From: Isochrysis galbana | Taxonomy: Eukaryota; Haptophyta; Isochrysidales; Isochrysidaceae | Assembly: GCA_018136815.1 (NCBI GenBank) | Contig: CM030932.1 | Location: forward strand, 688,081 to 752,080 | DNA: 64,000 bases | Direction: 5' to 3' | Shown: positions 10,601-20,836 of the stretch, piece after piece | Numbering within the stretch: the stretch's first letter is position 1 | Layout of the letters: each line of letters opens with the position of its first letter | The notes under the pieces: generated by a model | The model's database searches: none | The model's input: only the letters and a program-made list of their open reading frames with translations | Told to the model about the DNA's origin: nothing | Made by a program: the position numbers and the translations under genes

Positions 10601-11012
10601 ACACCGGCATGCCTACGCGCTCTTACGCGCAGAACCCCATCCAGTATATTGATACGCTGCCTCCCAACCCCGCAGACTTCCCAACCGCGCGCTCGGGAAT
10701 CGTGGCGAGCATTGCAATACAGCAGTGAGTGACTGGGCTATCGGAGTGGGGGTGCGCGCATTGGCATGTCAATTGCCGGAAGGAAGGGCTGGCGATAGCT
10801 GGGGCGGGTGTCGGGTGTGTGTGTGCTGGAAGTGACACTTCTGCCCTTTGAGGACGGCAGAGGACGGGGTTCCAGCCCCGCACCCCCGAAAGTGGCCTTT
10901 GGTGGGCACTAGCATCCTTCATTGTAGCCCCAACGCGCCAAAATCTACTAAAAGAAAACTCCCTGGCCACCGCGAAAAAAACACCGCATTGTCTTCGCTC
11001 GTACTCGCCACC

Positions 11013-11350
11013 ATGAAACAATTGGCTTATGAAACTTTGCAGAAGCTCTTATGATAGCATGAGACACCTCTCCATGCATTCACATTGACTTTTGGGTGCG
11101 ATTGTGAAAAGTCGATTTTTCCCGTCCCCACCTCTACTTATTGTCGTGTACGTGCAACGAAGTTTGTACCTGGAGCTATCATTGAAAATCTTTACAAAAT
11201 TACCGCAACTTGCACGGCGCGAGGCAGAGTGCTGGTGTTGCTCACTAAGTTTGTGCTTACTTCACCTGAAGCGATCATTGGCGCGAAAATCTTTACAAAA
11301 TTACCGCCACTTGCACGGCGCGAGGCACCGTGCTGGTGTTGCTACATAGT
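11013..11350 (+). repeat. Dispersed repeat followed by a 2 x 101-bp tandem repeat
   Basis: 11013-11140 (ACCATGAAACAATTGGCTT...) recurs in the same orientation at 23437-23575. From about 11155 two units of about 101 bp follow, each with GAAAATCTTTACAAAATTACCG and CTTGCACGGCGCGAGGCA. The preceding 10601-11012 interval shows only a possible splice donor (GTGAGT at 10727) after a short frame, and I assign no gene. Confidence 0.7.
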
Positions 11351-11352
11351 AC

Positions 11353-12187
11353 TGACGAATTGGAGTGGCCCATAGGGCCTGAGGGCAATGAGGAAGGGGC
11401 GAAGCCGGCGGCAGGCGCGGAGAGGGAGACCACTTCGGAGGTGCTGACGGGCTTCGGGCTGAGGAAGGCGGGCAGGCGGGCTTGAGCGAGGGCGAGGACG
11501 GCGGCGAGAGCGACATCGAGCGAGTAGCGAGAGGCGAGGGTGAGTGTGAGGAGGGCTGTGATGGCAGGGGCTGGCGAGGCGAGGCGAGTTTGTTGGGTAC
11601 GAGTGTTACGAGAGCGAGAGCGACGAGAGCGAGAGCGACGACGGATGACGACTGACGACAGGACGACGGACAGAGACACCCAGGAAAACACCCCGACTCT
11701 CGCCCCACGACTTTCTCACATAACTCGACTAAAATCAAACCCAAACACTCCGGCCAGACGACGACGGACGACGATCAGAAGGCGATCTGTCGGCGATCCC
11801 GTCTGGAAGGGGAATCGCACCATAACGGAAACGAGGGGCAATCCTGCCGCACAAGATTCCAAGAGACCTACCAAATAAGACGAGAGAGATGCGGTGCGCC
11901 TAAGGGGGAGATGTGATGAGATTGCAAATTAAACCTGATTGCAATCACTGCAGTAGATAGAGAAGCGCGGAGAAGATAGCGAATTAAACCTAGTTGCAAG
12001 GCGCCTAGGATGAAGAAAGGTGGGGAAACTTCCCTTCTCTTCGAGAGAAAGAGAGAGGGCGCTCCACAACCCAAGATCCTATGCATCCAAGCGAAGCTTT
12101 TGACCGAGAACGAGAACGAGAGAATTATAACGATAAATGCCGAACGACGAAGAGAAGCCTAACGAGCGTCGATTCGCGAATGCGACA
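11353..12187 (-). repeat. Complete 3' LTR (835 bp)
   Basis: On the minus strand it starts TGTCGCATTCGCG at 12187 and ends CGTCA at 11353. It is preceded by a G-rich polypurine tract and followed by the AGTAC duplication. It contains the repeated CGAGAGCGACGAGAGCG-type tract and an open frame beginning MSLSPPSSP that is common to all LTRs of this family. Confidence 0.9.
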
Positions 12188-12737
12188 CCCCCCTGCTAGG
12201 ATCGAGCGTCCCGCGAGGAAAGAAGAGAACCTAACGGACATCGGAGAGCTCCAAGCAAGCCACGAGAAAGGCAGAAGAGCAATCCTGAACGAGACCGAAT
12301 GAGCGAAGAGCGAAGAGCGAATAAATCCGAAGAGCGAATGAAACAATAAATCTGAAGAGCGAATGAAACAATAAATCCGAATGGAGGGAGAGCCGCGCGC
12401 CAAACGCCGAACCAAGACGGAAGACGTGATGAGCGACGCACCGAGAAGTTACGAACAATCGAGGACCGATGAGAACGCGGAACGACAAGAATCGAGAATC
12501 GGGAGCGAGAAACGAAGAACACGAGAACGAGAGGCGGCGACGGCTGGCGGCTGACCATCCGATGCCGTGGTGGAGCGAGAGTTAGGGACGACGGCGGCTA
12601 GTAGCTGCCCACCCCCCTGCTTAGGAGCGGACGTCTCCGACGTCTCATCGTCTGCCGCCACCAAGCGTGACACGCCGTAAGCATCCTTGTGATTAGCACC
12701 TGGTTTGTGCTAGACGGTGAAATTGAGCCGCGGCAGA

Positions 12738-14066
12738 AATCGTATCGGACATGCGTTGCGGGTTGGAATGAATCCACCTCAAGCCAGCGTTCGAGAGATA
12801 GGTGCACGGCGGGTGCGAGATAATCAAGTCCCAACCAAGGTCTTGGACGAGATCGGCATCCCCGTCGAAGTGCGGAACGTAATCGACCTCAGACGGGAAC
12901 AGATCGCACGTCGCCACATCAGCGCCAGCGAGAAGGAACATCGACGAGACCACTCCACTCGTCTCGCCGATAACCAAGACGCGAGGAGGCGAGATGCCGT
13001 CGGTCTGCGCGGCCTCGACGTCACGCCTAATGTCGCCGAGCGTGGCACAAATGTCGTCGAAGTGGACGGGCAGCACCCGGGCCGGAGACTCAGGCGATTG
13101 GCTAGGGCGCAGAACAAGCTGCGCCGCCTCGGCGATATCTTTCGGCATAACATGCGCGGCACCGTGGGCGGCGGCGCGCTGGAAAGCGAGATCGAGGACG
13201 TACGAGAGGGTCTCTCCCTCCTTCAAGGGAGAACGAGTGCGCGCGAGATGAACGAGCAAATCTTCAGCGGCCGGAACCAAAGTCAGGCGCGCTGAAAACT
13301 GGCAAAGCGGAACGACAGCGGAAAAGGAAACGAAACTGCGAGTGACCGGAATGGCCGGAGACGCGGCGACCAACGTGTAAGCCGTCTGAAAAGAACGGGA
13401 CGCGGCAGCCGGAAGAGAGTCGGACGAAAATAGAGCAGGCTGAGAACGGAACAATCGACGGAATGCGCGTTGTACGACGGAGGGCATAGTTGCGAATACC
13501 CCTTCGTCAGCGAGCGAGGATACATCAGACAGGCTAGTCGGTAGCGGTCGCCAAACCAATCGGGTTGGCGCAACCATCGTAAGCGGCGCGAGCCAGCGGC
13601 GAACAGCGAGGGTGTAGGCCACCGTCCATGCGGAGGGGCTAACCTCGCTGGCGCGGCCAAGGCAGCTCAAAGGCGAGTCTCGAGGGAACGAATCGGCCAG
13701 TCCATCCAAGATTTGACTGGCGACAGCAGACGGATCGGCAGCGACGGAGCTCAAGGCAAGAATTAGCGTTGAACGCTCGTAATCGAGAGCATTGAACGAA
13801 TGATTCGAGGACGACGAGAGCGACGAAGGAGGTAGCGAACGAACGGCGAGAGAGAACGGAACTCCCGGAGTCGAATCGTCCCCACCACATATGAGCAGAT
13901 GGGGGTGACTCCGGATCGATTGAACGACTGAAACGAAGACGCGAATTTCGGGAACGACGGCATCGCAACCTAGGGTAGCATCCCCAGGTTGGATTGACAA
14001 CAAGAAGGCTTTGCTCAGCCGTCCGAGGGACGGCGAGCTCGTAGATCGGAGAGGCGAAACATTAGA
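12738..14066 (-). pseudogene. Truncated polyprotein: unknown domain plus N-terminal half of a cytosine methyltransferase
   Basis: The frame is open from inside the 5' LTR to 12693; its true retroelement part begins about 14066. It matches residues about 40-430 of the polyprotein at 31963-37197. The unknown N-terminal region is complete, and the methyltransferase domain runs through motif I (VIGETSGVVSSMFLLAGADV) and the catalytic HPPCTYLSNAG. It stops at SDTISAAAQF, before the ENP motif, because of the internal deletion, so the enzyme should be inactive. Substitutions against the large copy inside the domain are few and conservative (D/E, I/V, A/S). Just beyond the junction (12598-12720) is the C-terminal tail of RNase H (KPGANHKDA). 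Confidence 0.8.
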
Positions 14067-14501
14067 GCCAGACGACGACGGACGACGATCAGAAGGCGAT
14101 CTGTCGGCGATCCCGTCTGGAAGGGGAATCGCACCATAACGGAAACGAGGGGCAATCCTGCCGCACAAGATTCCAAGAGACCTACCAAATAAGACGAGAG
14201 AGATGCGGTGCGCCTAAGGGGGAGATGTGATGAGATTGCAAATTAAACCTGATTGCAATCACTGCAGTAGATAGAGAAGCGCGGAGAAGATAGCGAATTA
14301 AACCTAGTTGCAAGGCGCCTAGGATGAAGAAAGGTGGGGAAACTTCCCTTCTCTTCGAGAGAAAGAGAGAGGGCGCTCCACAACCCAAGATCCTATGCAT
14401 CCAAGCGAAGCTTTTGACCGAGAACGAGAACGAGAGAATTATAACGATAAATGCCGAACGACGAAGAGAAGCCTAACGAGCGTCGATTCGCGAATGCGAC
14501 A
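14067..14501 (-). repeat. 5' LTR, 3'-truncated (435 bp)
   Basis: Matches 11753-12187 base for base as far as I can see, then breaks into internal coding sequence at 14066. The LTR start is at 14501 with the AGTAC duplication beyond it. Confidence 0.88.
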
Positions 14502-14506
14502 AGTAC

Positions 14507-15569
14507 ACGAGTACACGTGCACACGTGAGCGCAACTCCACAAGTTCGCCGCGAAATATTGTCGAAATTTGGGTGGGGGTGGGGGTGGGGCGGAAACGCGA
14601 AACGCGAAACGCGAAATATTGGCGAAATATCGAACGAAATTTGGGCAGGTCTCAAACGAAACTCGGAGCTGTCCCTAGCCCCTCCTCACTGTCTTGACTC
14701 CCTCATGCCCTCATGAGGGGCGAGAACCACCCATCCCCCCTTTCCCCCGCTGTTTTTCGCGCCAAGTGTACGACTACTACTACCAGAGAATTAAATTGTC
14801 AATTATATTTATAGTCGCCTGACGACCTCGTCATGACCTGATATCAAGCCATCAGGTCATCAGGTCTAGAGGACCTAATATCATGATATCAGGACCTGAT
14901 ATCAGCCTAATGGAGCATCTATGTCTGCGTGCAGCATGCATTGGCCATTGGCCAGCGGCTCAGTGCAGGGGCCCATATTCCCAGTTACATAATTTTCTCA
15001 TTACTTATTACTGCTCGCTACGAGAGGGCTCCCCCCGGCGAGCTTGCGTCGCTCCATCCGCACCTCCTCCTGTCGCCAGCCTCCCACCCGGTTGCTAACG
15101 GAGACGGATCACCTCCTCCGCCAACAAGTGTTTGGAGCCACATCCCAGGCGGCGTCGGACGTGCGGACCGCTCCACTTCTTCCCCCTCCTCATCGCCCTC
15201 TCTCCGAGCCCCGCCGCCCGCCGCTCCACTTCTCTCAAGACACTTAGTGCTCTAAACCCTCCCGAATGCCGAATTTGAACAGATACTTGTGCTCCACCGA
15301 CACCCAAGGACGCGGCCAGGCTCCTCCTCGTCTCCTCGGCGATCGGCTCACTCAGAGCCGATCACCACCGACACGGGGACCCAAGGGGGGGTGGATTCCC
15401 TCACTCACAATTGCCAGGGGTCGAGCCTCCCTTGCGTTAGAAAGAGCGGGGAGAACTGTTTGAATGTTCAGGCAGGCTCGCTCCTCGCTAAGAAAGGCAT
15501 CGTTCCGCTCTTTTACCCCTTAAACTCGTCAGCGGCCCGCTCCCTCTTCCCCCCCCGAGAGCGCCCGCT
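14507..15569. other. Non-coding interval with CGAAAT-rich and TATCA-rich patches
   Basis: 14540-14660 carries repeated CGAAAT and GAAATTTGGG motifs. 14820-14910 carries many overlapping copies of GACCTGATATCA and its complement, giving several small palindromes. No gene was supported; the short frames from 14883 to 15650 have no recognisable product. Confidence 0.45.
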
Positions 15570-17292
15570 GGGACCCGGGTGGGGACCCGCCATGGGACCG
15601 GCGGGCCGCGCGCGCGGGGGGGGGGGGAAGACCTTGAACGGCCTCGTGATCTGAAGAAGGCCTGCGAGATCCAGACGAACGCCTCGGAGAGAGAGAAGAG
15701 CGCGGCGTGGGAGCGTTTGATTTCGGGAGAGGGGGGGGCGAGAGGGAGGAGGGAGGAGGGAGGAGGAGAGAGAGGGCGAAGAAGGCAGGAGAAGGTCGGT
15801 CGTTCCCACCGGGGAGGCGGGGGGGAAGAGAGAGAGAGAGCGCAGAGGGGCAGCTCATCATGTCCACCGGCGCCACGGACGAGTGCGTCACGCAGGCGGG
15901 CATGGCAGCTCGGGTACGCGCACCGCCCGACTGTCCGTGCCGCGCTGCGTCGCCATCACACCACGCCACGCCTGCCCCCTGCAGATGGAGGTACACTACT
16001 TCCTGCGTTCATGCGAGAGTGGCGATCTGCTCCGCCTCATCGTGCAGCTGCCAGCTGGGCACGCAATGCCAGTCGTCGGCCTCGCCACAGAGCCACCGCG
16101 GCACTGCATGCCCACGGGCTTCGTCTTCGCTCGTGAAATCCAGCCCGAGATCATGCTACACATTGACGGACAAACAGTGGTGCACCATGAAACCAAGGCA
16201 CACTTAGCGACCAAGCTGTGCATGCTCGATGCAAAAGTGTACGAGAACGAGCTCGGCCGCAAGAAGATAGAGGAACAGATGATACGTCGCCAGCTACGCC
16301 GCTCACGTTCCGCTTCAAGCTTGCCGGTCACGCCGGCTGTCGAGCGTCTCGCCACATTCACGTGCACGCCGTCGACGATTGGACTTGCCCGTTTCACAGA
16401 CCTCACCCTGACGCAACGACCGGTGCCCAACGATTATGTTGAAGATGGCTGGCGAAGCGTACAGCTCGCTCAGCACTTACCCTCCTCACGGCCCTCGCAG
16501 CTCTCACCGCGGCGCTCCAGCAAGTTGAAGGGCTTGGTGCGGCGCCATCAACAGGGCAAGCAAGGTTGAAAGTGGGTGTCAGACCGCAGTCGTCGAAAGA
16601 AAAGATCAGCACCAAGAGAACAGTTATCTCCGCGGGGAGTAGGCCGGGCAAACCACCGGTGAGGACGACCGTCTTCAAAAGCGATTATTCGGCAACGCAA
16701 TCGACGACATGAATTAAGTGACCGAGATGATGCTGCGGTCTCGGATTCTCAACTGATCTGGCTGACTTCAGTCGCCAACACGCTCAGTCTGAACATTTTG
16801 TTGTCGTGCACGTCCTCGTACTGAAGCTCTAGTTAGGGACCACTGACACATGATTTTCTCATCTACATCCATGCTTGGGAGAGAGCGTGCTGTGTGCTTC
16901 GTGGTCCAATTTTCATTTTGATCCTTTGATTTCTCCTGTGGAAGAGTATCCGTGCGTGGTTTATCTACATCCATGGCTAGAAGGGAGTGTGTTTCGTGGA
17001 CGCCTTAATTATGGAATGTCGTAGGAATTTCGATGCTCAAACTATTTGAAGGACACGGCCGGACGGGAGACTCTTTCGCAGAGCCCTCGCACGCACACGC
17101 GACACAACAAGAACTGTGTAATGACGAAGAGGGGCAGCATGACTAATGTCACCGAGCAATGCTTTTAGGATGCACTTTCTTTGCCGGGTCTCCCACTGCG
17201 CCCCCTGGCAGCTGCTCGCAATTTCCTCTCCGCAGCTCTTTCCGCCGCGGCTACAGTGCGTCCTCATACACCGCCGGGTACCCACCGAGAAA
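15570..17292 (+). repeat. Left arm of a 1.7-kb inverted duplication
   Basis: Its reverse complement is at 23939-25690. Across the gene the arms align without gaps (coordinates sum to 41267). Beyond the gene there are small indels, including a 28-bp duplication around 24537-24595 on the right arm. The arms end at GGTACCCACCGAGAA on the inner side. A full gene with intron is included, so this is a DNA-level duplication and not a retrocopy. Confidence 0.9.
15860..16569 (+). CDS. Hypothetical protein, copy 1 of an inverted pair
   Basis: Exon 1 is 15860-15913 (MSTGATDECVTQAGMAAR), the intron 15914-15984 has GTACGC...TGCAG, and exon 2 is 15985-16569; the product is 212 aa. I do not recognise the family. 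Residues 19-95 look like a compact, partly beta domain (VHYFLRSCESGDLLRLIVQLP, MPTGFVFAREIQPEIMLHIDGQTVV). A lysine/glutamate-rich helix follows (DAKVYENELGRKKIEEQMIRRQLRRSRS), then a Ser/Pro/Arg-rich tail. The reading frame and splice sites are conserved in the second copy, with about a dozen amino-acid differences, which argues for a real gene. The upstream leader is GA-rich. Confidence 0.65.
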
Positions 17293-17354
17293 ACTCTCTT
17301 TACTTTCTACCGGCGGATTGCCGCCCGGTCCCTCCTGTTGTACTTATTCTTTGC

Positions 17355-17600
17355 AACTAAGTTTATACTTAGTTCAGCACGGGGGGGGGGGGGGGAGCCT
17401 CGCGCCCTTCCTCTCAGGCTTCAGCACGGGGGGCTTGTCGCTTGTTGGTCATCCCCATGCTCTGCTCTTCACAAGGCTATCGGGCACTTTACACACTCGG
17501 ATAAGAAGGTGCCACACCCCTCCCGTCTATTTAGGTACTAGTATATAATTTTCATTGACCCCTAACTTGGACCCTAGCTTGGACACTATTCCCACGTACT
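17355..17600 (+). mobile_element. 5' fragment of a T-tailed retroposon relative
   Basis: It starts AACTAAGTTTATACTTAGTT at 17355 and continues into a G-run followed by AGCCTCGCGCCC, like the other family members. No matching duplication or T-tail was found before the next element at 17616, so it is either truncated or a divergent short copy. Confidence 0.45.
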
Positions 17601-17615
17601 CCTCTCCCTTCCATC

Positions 17616-18491
17616 AACTAAGTTTATACTTAGTTCGCCCATGGGGGGGCACGAGCCCCCCTCTCTCTCCACTCCTCCCCTGCCATGGGGGAGGATCCAC
17701 CCACTCTCCTGGCACGCCTGATGGCTTGCCAGGAGCACACAGCCCTGCTGACCTATTCCTCTCCTCACAGGCCCGCCTGACTCGCCCGCCCTGGCCCGTC
17801 GTGGCCTGCCCATTCCTCTGACCAGCCCCTCCTCCCCCTGGGCCCCCCTGTTCAGGACCCCCCAGCCAGCTCCAGTCGACCCGCAGGGGCTCGGAGCGCC
17901 AGCGAGGGAGAGGCAGGAGGGGCCAGGGCCATGCCCCAGCCTCACCTGCCCCCTGAGCTGTGCTCCCAGGCTCTGCAGGCCATCTGGGGACCTGAGCGAG
18001 GGGCCGCAGGCGCGCGCCATGGGCCCCCGCCGCAGGGAAGAGAGGAGGAAAAGGTAAGAGGGAGGGGAGGGGGGAGCGGCAGCTCTCCCCTCCGGCAGTG
18101 ACGTGTCTTCTCGCCCCGTTTGGGTAAGAGAAGACGGGGGCGCCAGAGCCAGGAGGGAAGGGCCGCGGCTCGCCGCGGCCACTCGCACTAGCGAGGGAGA
18201 TTAGCGCTTCTGGGCCCCTATCTCACGAATGCCCCCCCCCCCCCGCGTTGCTTTTACCCGAAAGGGGTTTCCCCCCAGCGTGGACTCGAGGAGAGGACGC
18301 GCTGGGGTGCGCGGGGTCGGTGCGTGCACTGGGGGGAGGACAAATATCGAGGGGAGGGGGCAGTGCCCCCACCCCCCGGTAGCACTCGGACACCTGGCTC
18401 GTCAGGCATGGCGGGATTCCGGGACGGAAAAGTTGTGTCCAATTAGCTAGTGGGGTTGGCTAGGATATAACATCGATTATTTTATTTTTAT
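17616..18491 (+). mobile_element. T-tailed non-autonomous retroposon, copy 2
   Basis: Begins AACTAAGTTTATACTTAGTT at 17616, then GGGGGGCACGAGCCCCCC, CCATGGGGGAGGA and CTGATGGCTTGCCAGGAG as in copies 1 and 3. It ends with the T-rich tail ATCGATTATTTTATTTTTAT at 18491. The 15-bp duplication CCTCTCCCTTCCATC flanks it at 17601-17615 and 18492-18506. At 876 bp it is longer and more diverged in the 3' half than the other copies. Minus-strand open frames of up to 200 codons inside it are by-products of GC richness. Confidence 0.85.
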
Positions 18492-18620
18492 CCTCTCCCT
18501 TCCATCTCTACGGAGTGCGATTTAACGAGTTGAGGTAGACGGGCACGCACAGCTACCAGTAACCAGTAATCAAATCTATCTTAATTAGTAAACAAGTATA
18601 GCAATATACTCGCTGGAAGG

Positions 18621-19250
18621 TGAGAAATGGGAGAGAATAAGCAACTTGACCATATTCCTCTTGGTCGCCGTGCCCATCATCTTAATCGCAGTGCTCGTGG
18701 CATTTGGCGTCGGTATGTTTGCCGTCTTTCCGGTGAGCTTTCTCTTACTTACTTACTTTATTTCAGCATCCTCACATTCACATCCTCACGACAGCATGCT
18801 CGAACACGTGGTACAACACGTCTCGCACCTCCTAGATAAAGCAAGGGAGACCCCGCCCCCTGACCCGGCCCCCACCGAGGCAAGCACGGAAACGCCAAGC
18901 GAGTCAGCAATGCCGGTAGGCACACCTAGAGAAACAAGAGTCTCCGAAAGCGATACGTACATCACTAGAATGATTAACATAATATGGGCATATATACTAA
19001 CACCAACTATCTAGGCGAGACTACAGACACCACCGAGGTAGCGAAACCGGGCGAAGAGAACCGCCACTACTACGCTCCCGCCAAATGGGAAAACGGGCTA
19101 AAAGTAGGGCCTGGCGGATATTTCAATTTTTTCGGCCCAAATTTCGATCAAAAATATGTGCATGTGCAAAATTTCAAAAATTTTGCCCAAATTTCGACAA
19201 AAAATTCAAATTTCAAAAAATATTTATTCAATGCTCTTCTGCTTGCCTAG
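18621..19250 (+). other. Weak coding potential, unassigned
   Basis: One frame reads a hydrophobic stretch (IFLLVAVPIILIAVLVAFGVGMFAVFP) followed by a Pro/Thr/Glu-rich tail ending near 19014. An overlapping frame continues with TTEVAKPGEENRHYYAPAKWENG. No good ATG precedes the hydrophobic part in frame. From 19100 the DNA becomes AT-rich with repeated AAATTTC and AAATTTTG. It could be a small membrane-protein gene or transposon debris. Confidence 0.25.
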
Positions 19251-19615
19251 ATGTAGGCGGGGGACCCTCAGCACCTACATTCAAAGGTGTCACGGTCTGC
19301 GACGTCCGGAGCCGATCGCGCGATAATCTCGCGCCATCTCAAGCAACGCAGGCTCGTAGTGAGATAGATGCCCGCCCAGCCCCTAGGCCCTAGGCCCTAG
19401 GTACAGTATGGGTGCACCATTAAGAAACCCTACCATTAAGAAAGCTTAACATGATTTTGGCCGCCGACTCGCTTAGAAACTGGGGGTCGAGCCTCAGACT
19501 CGACCCCCAGCTAAGAAACCCCGCCTATGAAACACCCCCCCCCCGGGGGGGGGGGGGGGGCTTGGGGCTTGGGCAGGGTGGCAGGGCCGCGCATGTAGCA
19601 GCCGGTCCGCCTATC

Positions 19616-20379
19616 GGAAGACGATCTATCGGCGATCCCGTCGGGAAGGGGAATCGCACCATAACGGAAACGAGGGACATTCCTGCCGCACAGGATTCCA
19701 AAAGACCTATTATCGAATAAAACGAAAGAAGTGCGGTGTGCCTAAGGCTTAGGCTAAGGGGGAGATGCAAATTAAACCTGATTGCAATCACTGAAGTAGA
19801 TAGAGAAACGCGGAGAAGATAGCGAATTAAACCTATTTACGAGGCGCCTAGGAGGAAAAAAAAACTTCTGAAGATTCAGGGCTACACACCTACTAGTTAC
19901 GGGACTCCCCTTCGCTATCTACACCGCCCTTATCATCCCTCCCTCCACCTCTTCCCCTGCCCCCCTTCTTTCCTTTTTCTTCGGTTTCCGGGGTCCGGCC
20001 TCGGTGCGCTACCTGAGGCCTGGTTTAGAGTGTGGGGTCCGGGCAGGCCTTTTGGAATTGTCGTTGTTGTCGTGTGTGTCCGTTTGGTCCCTTTTTGATT
20101 GTTTGGGTTATGTTCAGGTTCCATTGTCTCTGTCAGCGACTTTGGTTGGTGTAGCGGTGTTTCAATTTCCTTTGTTCCCTTGTTCCGGAGGCGCCTAGGA
20201 GGAAGAAAGGTGGGAAACTTCCCTTCTCTTCGAGAGTAAGAGAGAGGGCGCTCCACTACCCAAGATCCCATGCGTCCAAGCGAAGCTTTTGACCGAGACC
20301 GAGAGGAAGCAGCAAATTATAACGATACATACCGAGCGACGAAGAGAAGCCTAACGAGTGTCGATTCGCGAATGCGACA
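19616..20379 (-). mobile_element. Ty3/gypsy LTR fragment interrupted by a retroposon
   Basis: Minus-strand LTR start TGTCGCATTCGCG at 20379. Homology to the LTR at 11753-12187 continues to about 19616 once the 331-bp insertion at 19857-20187 is removed. The CA end is missing. Confidence 0.75.
19857..20187 (-). mobile_element. Short retroposon with oligo(T) 3' end and 16-bp target duplication
   Basis: Both sides carry GAGGCGCCTAGGAGGA (19841-19856 and 20188-20203) and the uninterrupted site exists in the sister LTRs, so the insert is exactly 331 bp. Read on the minus strand it ends CTTCAGAAG followed by nine T. It contains a short frame beginning MEPEHNPNNQKGTKR of about 60 codons. It is probably a LINE-derived mini-element. 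Confidence 0.8.
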
Positions 20380-20569
20380 GGGGGGAGGGGGGGGGGGGGC
20401 GCTAGGTGAGCGCTACGACAATAAGAAACAAGAAACCACCCCCCAGCGGCTTTGACCGGGATAAGAAACTCGAGATGAGAAACCTCCCGGGCGGAGCCCG
20501 AGGGGACAAGAAAGCTTTAGAAGCTTTTCACTCCTGTTTTCTTAATTATGGTGCACCCATACTGTAGAG

Positions 20570-20683
20570 CACGAGGGGACGAGCCGCAAGGAAGGTGGAG
20601 GGGGGGGGGAAGGAAAGCGGGCGAGGCTGCGTAGACACTGTGCAGGGTCGCGCGCGCGGCGAGACTATTAGGAAGTTTTTTTT
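20570..20683 (+). mobile_element. T-tailed retroposon 3' fragment upstream of the YCII gene
   Basis: Ends GGCGAGACTATTAGGAAG followed by eight T at 20683, the family tail in plus orientation, 153 bp before the start codon at 20837. The 5' boundary is uncertain. Confidence 0.5.
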
Positions 20684-20836
20684 ATGGTGCTTAATCTCTG
20701 GCAGCAGTGAAGCTGGGAAACTGTGCTGATGTGTACCACGACGGCGTGCTGTCCTCTTTACTCTCTAAGGAATCACGGTTCTTTTTTTTTCTCTAGTCTA
20801 TGCTGAAGGTGCACTGCGTGCTTGCGGTGAGGGACG

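Larger units (their letters stand above)
11353..14501 (-). mobile_element. Young deletion derivative of the methyltransferase-bearing Ty3/gypsy element
   Basis: Bounded by TG...CA LTR ends and by the 5-bp target duplication AGTAC (11348-11352 and 14502-14506). The 3' LTR is complete (11353-12187, 835 bp). The 5' LTR (14067-14501) keeps only its first 435 bp and then joins internal coding sequence directly. The shared 435 bp look identical by eye, which indicates a recent insertion. The polypurine tract AGCAGGGGGG directly precedes the 3' LTR. Compared with the 28066-37087 relative, gag, protease, RT and most of RNase H are deleted (junction near 12720-12738), and about 0.5 kb of the 3' non-coding region remains. 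It must be mobilised in trans, if at all. Confidence 0.9.
19404..20564. mobile_element. TA-flanked inverted-repeat element with subterminal TAAGAAAC motifs
   Basis: Left end CAGTATGGGTGCACCATTAAG and right end CTTAATTATGGTGCACCCATACTG are near-perfect inverted repeats, each next to TA (19402-19403, 20565-20566), as for Tc1/mariner-type targets. Just inside, TAAGAAAC-like motifs recur (19431, 19480, 19513, 20424, 20462). The interior has been overwritten by an LTR fragment that is itself interrupted by a retroposon. No transposase is present. Confidence 0.65.

Noticed and set aside
12693..14168. 491-aa protein start at 14168 as the true start of the methyltransferase polyprotein
   Set aside because: The first 30 or so residues are translated LTR fused to internal sequence by deletion, so this start is an artefact of the derivative.
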